A stretch of 14,877 bases of DNA from Desulfarculus sp. (lineage in GTDB: Bacteria > Desulfobacterota > Desulfarculia > Desulfarculales > Desulfarculaceae). The stretch spans positions 1-14,877 of the forward strand of contig JAIUYB010000008.1 of the NCBI GenBank assembly GCA_020216625.1, in the 5' to 3' direction. Every line of letters starts with the position of its first letter. The first letter of the stretch is position 1. Position numbers and translations under genes: made by a program. Under the pieces are notes generated by a model. It searched no databases and was not told the origin of the DNA. It saw only the letters and a program-made list of their open reading frames with translations. Positions 12,668-14,877 of this stretch are shown here, one piece after another.

Positions 12668-13267
12668 ATGGCGGGGGATGAAATCTCCGGGGGGGGCCCA
12701 AAACTGCCCAGCCGTAAAAAGCGCGGACGGTTGCCATCCTGGGCGCCGCCCCTGATCTATGTCGCCATCGGCCTGATCCTGGCCTTCCCCCTCTTCAGCC
12801 TGACTTACTACACCATGGCCCGCACCTCCACTCCGGAGTTCTGCGCCTCCTGCCATGAGATCCAACCAGCCTACAACGCCTGGAAAACCTCCACCCACAC
12901 CAACAACGCCCAGGGCTTCGTGGCCGACTGCATGGATTGCCACCTGCCCGCGCCCCACGACACCTTCGAGTTCTTCTACGCCAAGACCGCCCACGGCCTT
13001 AAGGACATCGTGGTCCACTTCGTGGATGGTCCGGAAGCCTACGACCGTCAGGTGCAGCGCGAGAAGGCCTGGGCCACCATCAAGAACGACCAATGCCTGA
13101 AATGCCACCGCAACCTGCTCTACCTGCCCAAGAGCCGGGGCGCGATGCTGGCCCACCGCACGGTGCTCTATCCGCTGCCGGGTTACGAAAAGCGTTGCCT
13201 GGACTGCCACCGCAACCTGGTCCACGTGGACCGCAGCTTCTACAACTACAAGAAATGCGACCTTTAG
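12668..13267 (+). CDS. NapC/NrfH-family tetraheme cytochrome c (quinol dehydrogenase, HaoC-like)
   Basis: A 199-residue membrane-anchored cytochrome. One transmembrane helix (about 28-49, APPLIYVAIGLILAFPLFSL) acts as an uncleaved anchor after a basic N-terminus. Four CXXCH heme sites follow: CASCH (59-63), CMDCH (88-92), CLKCH (143-147) and CLDCH (177-181), as in NapC/NirT/NrfH proteins, which oxidise menaquinol and hand electrons to a periplasmic partner. The gene beginning 73 bases later encodes an octaheme HAO-like enzyme, so this is probably its electron donor, as HaoC is for the reductive HaoA of epsilonproteobacteria. I start at ATG 12668 (AAGGGGG eight bases upstream); an in-frame GTG at 12659 is the alternative. 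Confidence 0.93.
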   Translation: MAGDEISGGGPKLPSRKKRGRLPSWAPPLIYVAIGLILAFPLFSLTYYTMARTSTPEFCASCHEIQPAYNAWKTSTHTNNAQGFVADCMDCHLPAPHDTFEFFYAKTAHGLKDIVVHFVDGPEAYDRQVQREKAWATIKNDQCLKCHRNLLYLPKSRGAMLAHRTVLYPLPGYEKRCLDCHRNLVHVDRSFYNYKKCDL

Positions 13268-13340
13268 GCCGCGTGGCCAGGGGCTTGGATCTTTGGGGAG
13301 CCCCGGCCAGGGGGTCCGAAGACAAGGAGGGGTTAGGAGC

Positions 13341-14765
13341 ATGAGGAAATCGGTGCCGATTCTGGCGGGGCTGGCGGTTTTGCTGGCCATGGTGGCCTGG
13401 GCGGGGCTGGCGGCCAAAGCCCAGCCGGCCGGGGCGGTGCAGGCTCCCAACGTGGCCAAGGCCAAGGAGTTCCGCATCGAGCGCAGCATGTCCAAGCAGG
13501 CCCTGGCTTGCATCGAGTGCCACAAGCTGGAGAGCCCCGGCATCTTCGCCGACTGGGCCCACAGCCGCCATGCCAGCGCCAACATCACTTGCCTGGACTG
13601 CCACCAGGCCGAGGAGTTCGATCCCGACGTCAGCCAGGCCCACTACAAGCAGTATGAGCGTGGCGACAACAAGTGGGGCGCCAAGGAGTACCGGGTGCCG
13701 GTCACGGCCGTGGTCACGCCCAAGGACTGCTCGCGCTGTCACCCCGACGAGGCCAAGCAGTACTCGGTGAGCAAGCACGCCAACACCATCGAGATCATGT
13801 GGAAGATCGACCCCTGGCTCAACGCCGGCCAGAACAGCGACTTCGAGCGCCAGGCCGGCTGCTTCCACTGCCACGGCACCGTGCTGGCCATCAAGAATGG
13901 CAAGCTAGACCCCGCCACCTGGCCCAACGTGGGCGTGGGCCGCCTGAACCTGGACGGCAGCAAGGGCTCCTGCGCCTCCTGCCACACCCGCCACAAGTTC
14001 AGCGTGGCCGAGGCCCGCCAGCCCGACACCTGCGGTCAATGCCACCTGGGCCCGGACCATCCCCAGATCGAGATCTGGAACGAGTCCAAGCACGGGGCCA
14101 TCTACCGCTCCGAGTACACCCAGTGGAATTTCAACTCCGCCCCCGGCACCTGGACCGCCGGCGTGGACTACCGCACCCCCACCTGCGCCGCCTGCCACAT
14201 GTCCGGCAGCGGCAGCGTGCGCACCACCCACGACGTCACCGAGCGCCTGGCCTGGGAGGCCCAAGCCCCCCTGACCGTGCGGCCCAACGAGTTCCAGGCC
14301 TTTCCCGCCACCACCGACTGGAAGGCCGAGCGCGAGAAGATGAAGCAGGTCTGCCTGGCCTGTCACGGCCAACAATGGGTGGACGACCACTTCACCAAGT
14401 ACGACGGCGTCATCGCCAACTACAACGACAACTATTACAAGCCCGCCCTGGCCAAGCTCGAGGAGCTGTACCAGAAGGGCCTGATGGACCCCAAGGGCTT
14501 CTTCCGGCAGCCTCTGTTCACCGAGTTCTACGAGCTGTGGCACCACGAGGGCCGCCGCGCCCGCTTCGGCGCGGCCATGATGGCCCCGGACTACGCCTGG
14601 TGGCACGGCTTCTACGAGTGCAAGAAGCGCTACGTCAAGTTCATGCAGGAGGCCGACCACCTGATCAAGACCGGCGAGAAGGCCTACATCGCCCCGGTGC
14701 TGCCCGGCGCCACCGGCGACACCACCCGGCCGCCGCAGATCTTCGGCAAGCCCGCCGCCAAGTAG
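13341..14765 (+). CDS. Octaheme hydroxylamine oxidoreductase-like cytochrome c
   Basis: A 474-residue periplasmic enzyme. A signal peptide (1-27, LAGLAVLLAMVAWAGLAAKA) precedes eight CXXCH sites: residues 57-61, 84-88, 130-134, 174-178, 211-215, 231-235, 282-286 and 338-342. Landmarks of the HAO family are TPTCAACHMSG, THDVTERLAWE, a CLACHGQQWVDDH final heme and the C-terminal FYELWHHEGRRARFGAAMMAPDYAWWHGFYE. The fourth site (CFHCH) would be the catalytic P460-type heme. Reductive HAOs and oxidative ones differ by a tyrosine cross-link to P460; I cannot align the position here. With a quinol-linked donor upstream, reduction of hydroxylamine or nitrite to ammonium is more likely than oxidation. 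The longer frame from 13293 is not used: AAGGAGG (13324-13330) precedes ATG 13341. Confidence 0.93.
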   Translation: MRKSVPILAGLAVLLAMVAWAGLAAKAQPAGAVQAPNVAKAKEFRIERSMSKQALACIECHKLESPGIFADWAHSRHASANITCLDCHQAEEFDPDVSQAHYKQYERGDNKWGAKEYRVPVTAVVTPKDCSRCHPDEAKQYSVSKHANTIEIMWKIDPWLNAGQNSDFERQAGCFHCHGTVLAIKNGKLDPATWPNVGVGRLNLDGSKGSCASCHTRHKFSVAEARQPDTCGQCHLGPDHPQIEIWNESKHGAIYRSEYTQWNFNSAPGTWTAGVDYRTPTCAACHMSGSGSVRTTHDVTERLAWEAQAPLTVRPNEFQAFPATTDWKAEREKMKQVCLACHGQQWVDDHFTKYDGVIANYNDNYYKPALAKLEELYQKGLMDPKGFFRQPLFTEFYELWHHEGRRARFGAAMMAPDYAWWHGFYECKKRYVKFMQEADHLIKTGEKAYIAPVLPGATGDTTRPPQIFGKPAAK

Positions 14766-14790
14766 GCGCGGGGATAAGGGATAAGATGAT

Positions 14791-14831
14791 GAGGGGGAAC
14801 CCTTTTTGCTGCGCAAAAATGGTTCCCCCTC
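14791..14831 (+). terminator. Long hairpin downstream of the HAO-like gene
   Basis: GAGGGGGAACC (14791-14801) pairs with GGTTCCCCCTC (14821-14831); after one mismatch, TTTTTGC pairs with GCAAAAA around a 3-base loop. That is 18 bp in total, starting 25 bases after the stop. It is a terminator candidate or a mobile palindrome. Confidence 0.6.
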
Positions 14832-14840
14832 ACCCCCTCC

Positions 14841-14865
14841 GAAAAAAGCTGGCGATTCAGCCGCG
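14841..14865. repeat. Second tandem hairpin at the right edge
   Basis: GGCGATTCAGC (14841-14851) and GCTGAATCGCC (14855-14865) form a perfect 11-bp stem with a 3-base loop, nine bases after the first hairpin. The window ends two bases... just beyond it, so any continuation is unseen. Confidence 0.6.
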
Positions 14866-14877
14866 CTGAATCGCCCG

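Noticed and set aside
13905..14816. A 303-residue minus-strand frame over the HAO-like gene
   Set aside because: Val/Gly/Leu-rich antisense shadow; the plus strand has eight CXXCH sites.
1..14877. CRISPR arrays, tRNA/rRNA genes, insertion sequences, phage genes
   Set aside because: No regularly spaced repeats, no cloverleaf or rRNA-like stretches, and no transposase or integrase motifs were found on either strand.

Overview
The window is GC-rich with strong G/C third-position bias. The gene set suggests an anaerobic, respiring Gram-negative bacterium, most likely a Desulfobacterota (old Deltaproteobacteria) lineage, perhaps Desulfarculus-like. The clues are a putative selenocysteine-containing, heme-bearing rhodanese, a type II-like rubredoxin with CX4C spacing, an iron-sulfur flavoprotein, and an octaheme hydroxylamine-oxidoreductase-like cytochrome paired with a NapC/NrfH-type quinol dehydrogenase. 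The taxonomic placement is inference from gene content, not from a marker gene.

Layout. (1) Positions 1-3073, minus strand: a branched-chain amino acid/amide ABC transporter operon livH-livM-livG-livF with overlapping stop and start codons; livF runs off the left edge. A good sigma70-type promoter (3138-3166) with a near-perfect GTATAC-A-GTATAC palindrome at its transcription start drives it. No substrate-binding protein gene is visible. (2) 3263-4798, minus: a B12-binding-type radical SAM protein of the HpnP/DUF4070 kind, with a strong stem-loop after its stop. (3) 5298-5675, plus: a small unrecognised, probably beta-rich 125-residue protein behind an AT-rich leader. (4) 6082-6636, plus: a DUF2087-type protein with its own promoter, ending at a perfect 14-bp hairpin shared with the convergent gene. 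(5) 6770-8128, minus: one 452-residue exported protein interrupted by an in-frame UGA at the place of the catalytic cysteine of its first rhodanese domain. A SECIS-like hairpin follows the UGA, so I call it a selenoprotein and not two genes or a pseudogene. (6) 8391-10092, plus: a five-gene redox cluster (type II-like rubredoxin, rubredoxin-like zinc ribbon, iron-sulfur flavoprotein, short flavodoxin, small coiled-coil protein) closed by a clear intrinsic terminator at 10102-10140. (7) 10258-11367 and 11498-12322, plus: an exported Ntn hydrolase of the penicillin V acylase/choloylglycine hydrolase family and an MBL-fold hydrolase. (8) 12668-14765, plus: a tetraheme NapC/NrfH-like protein and an octaheme HAO-like cytochrome behind an AT-rich regulatory island, followed by two tandem hairpins at the right edge.

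How they may work together. The cytochrome pair should take electrons from quinol and pass them to a periplasmic octaheme enzyme acting on hydroxylamine or nitrite-type N-oxides. The rubredoxin/flavodoxin cluster looks like a cytoplasmic low-potential electron shuttle set, possibly for oxygen or oxidative stress. The divergent Sec-rhodanese would handle sulfane sulfur or a related chalcogen species in the periplasm. The most unusual object is the heme plus Sec-rhodanese plus two further rhodanese domains in one polypeptide. No CRISPR array, tRNA, rRNA, transposase or integrase was seen.
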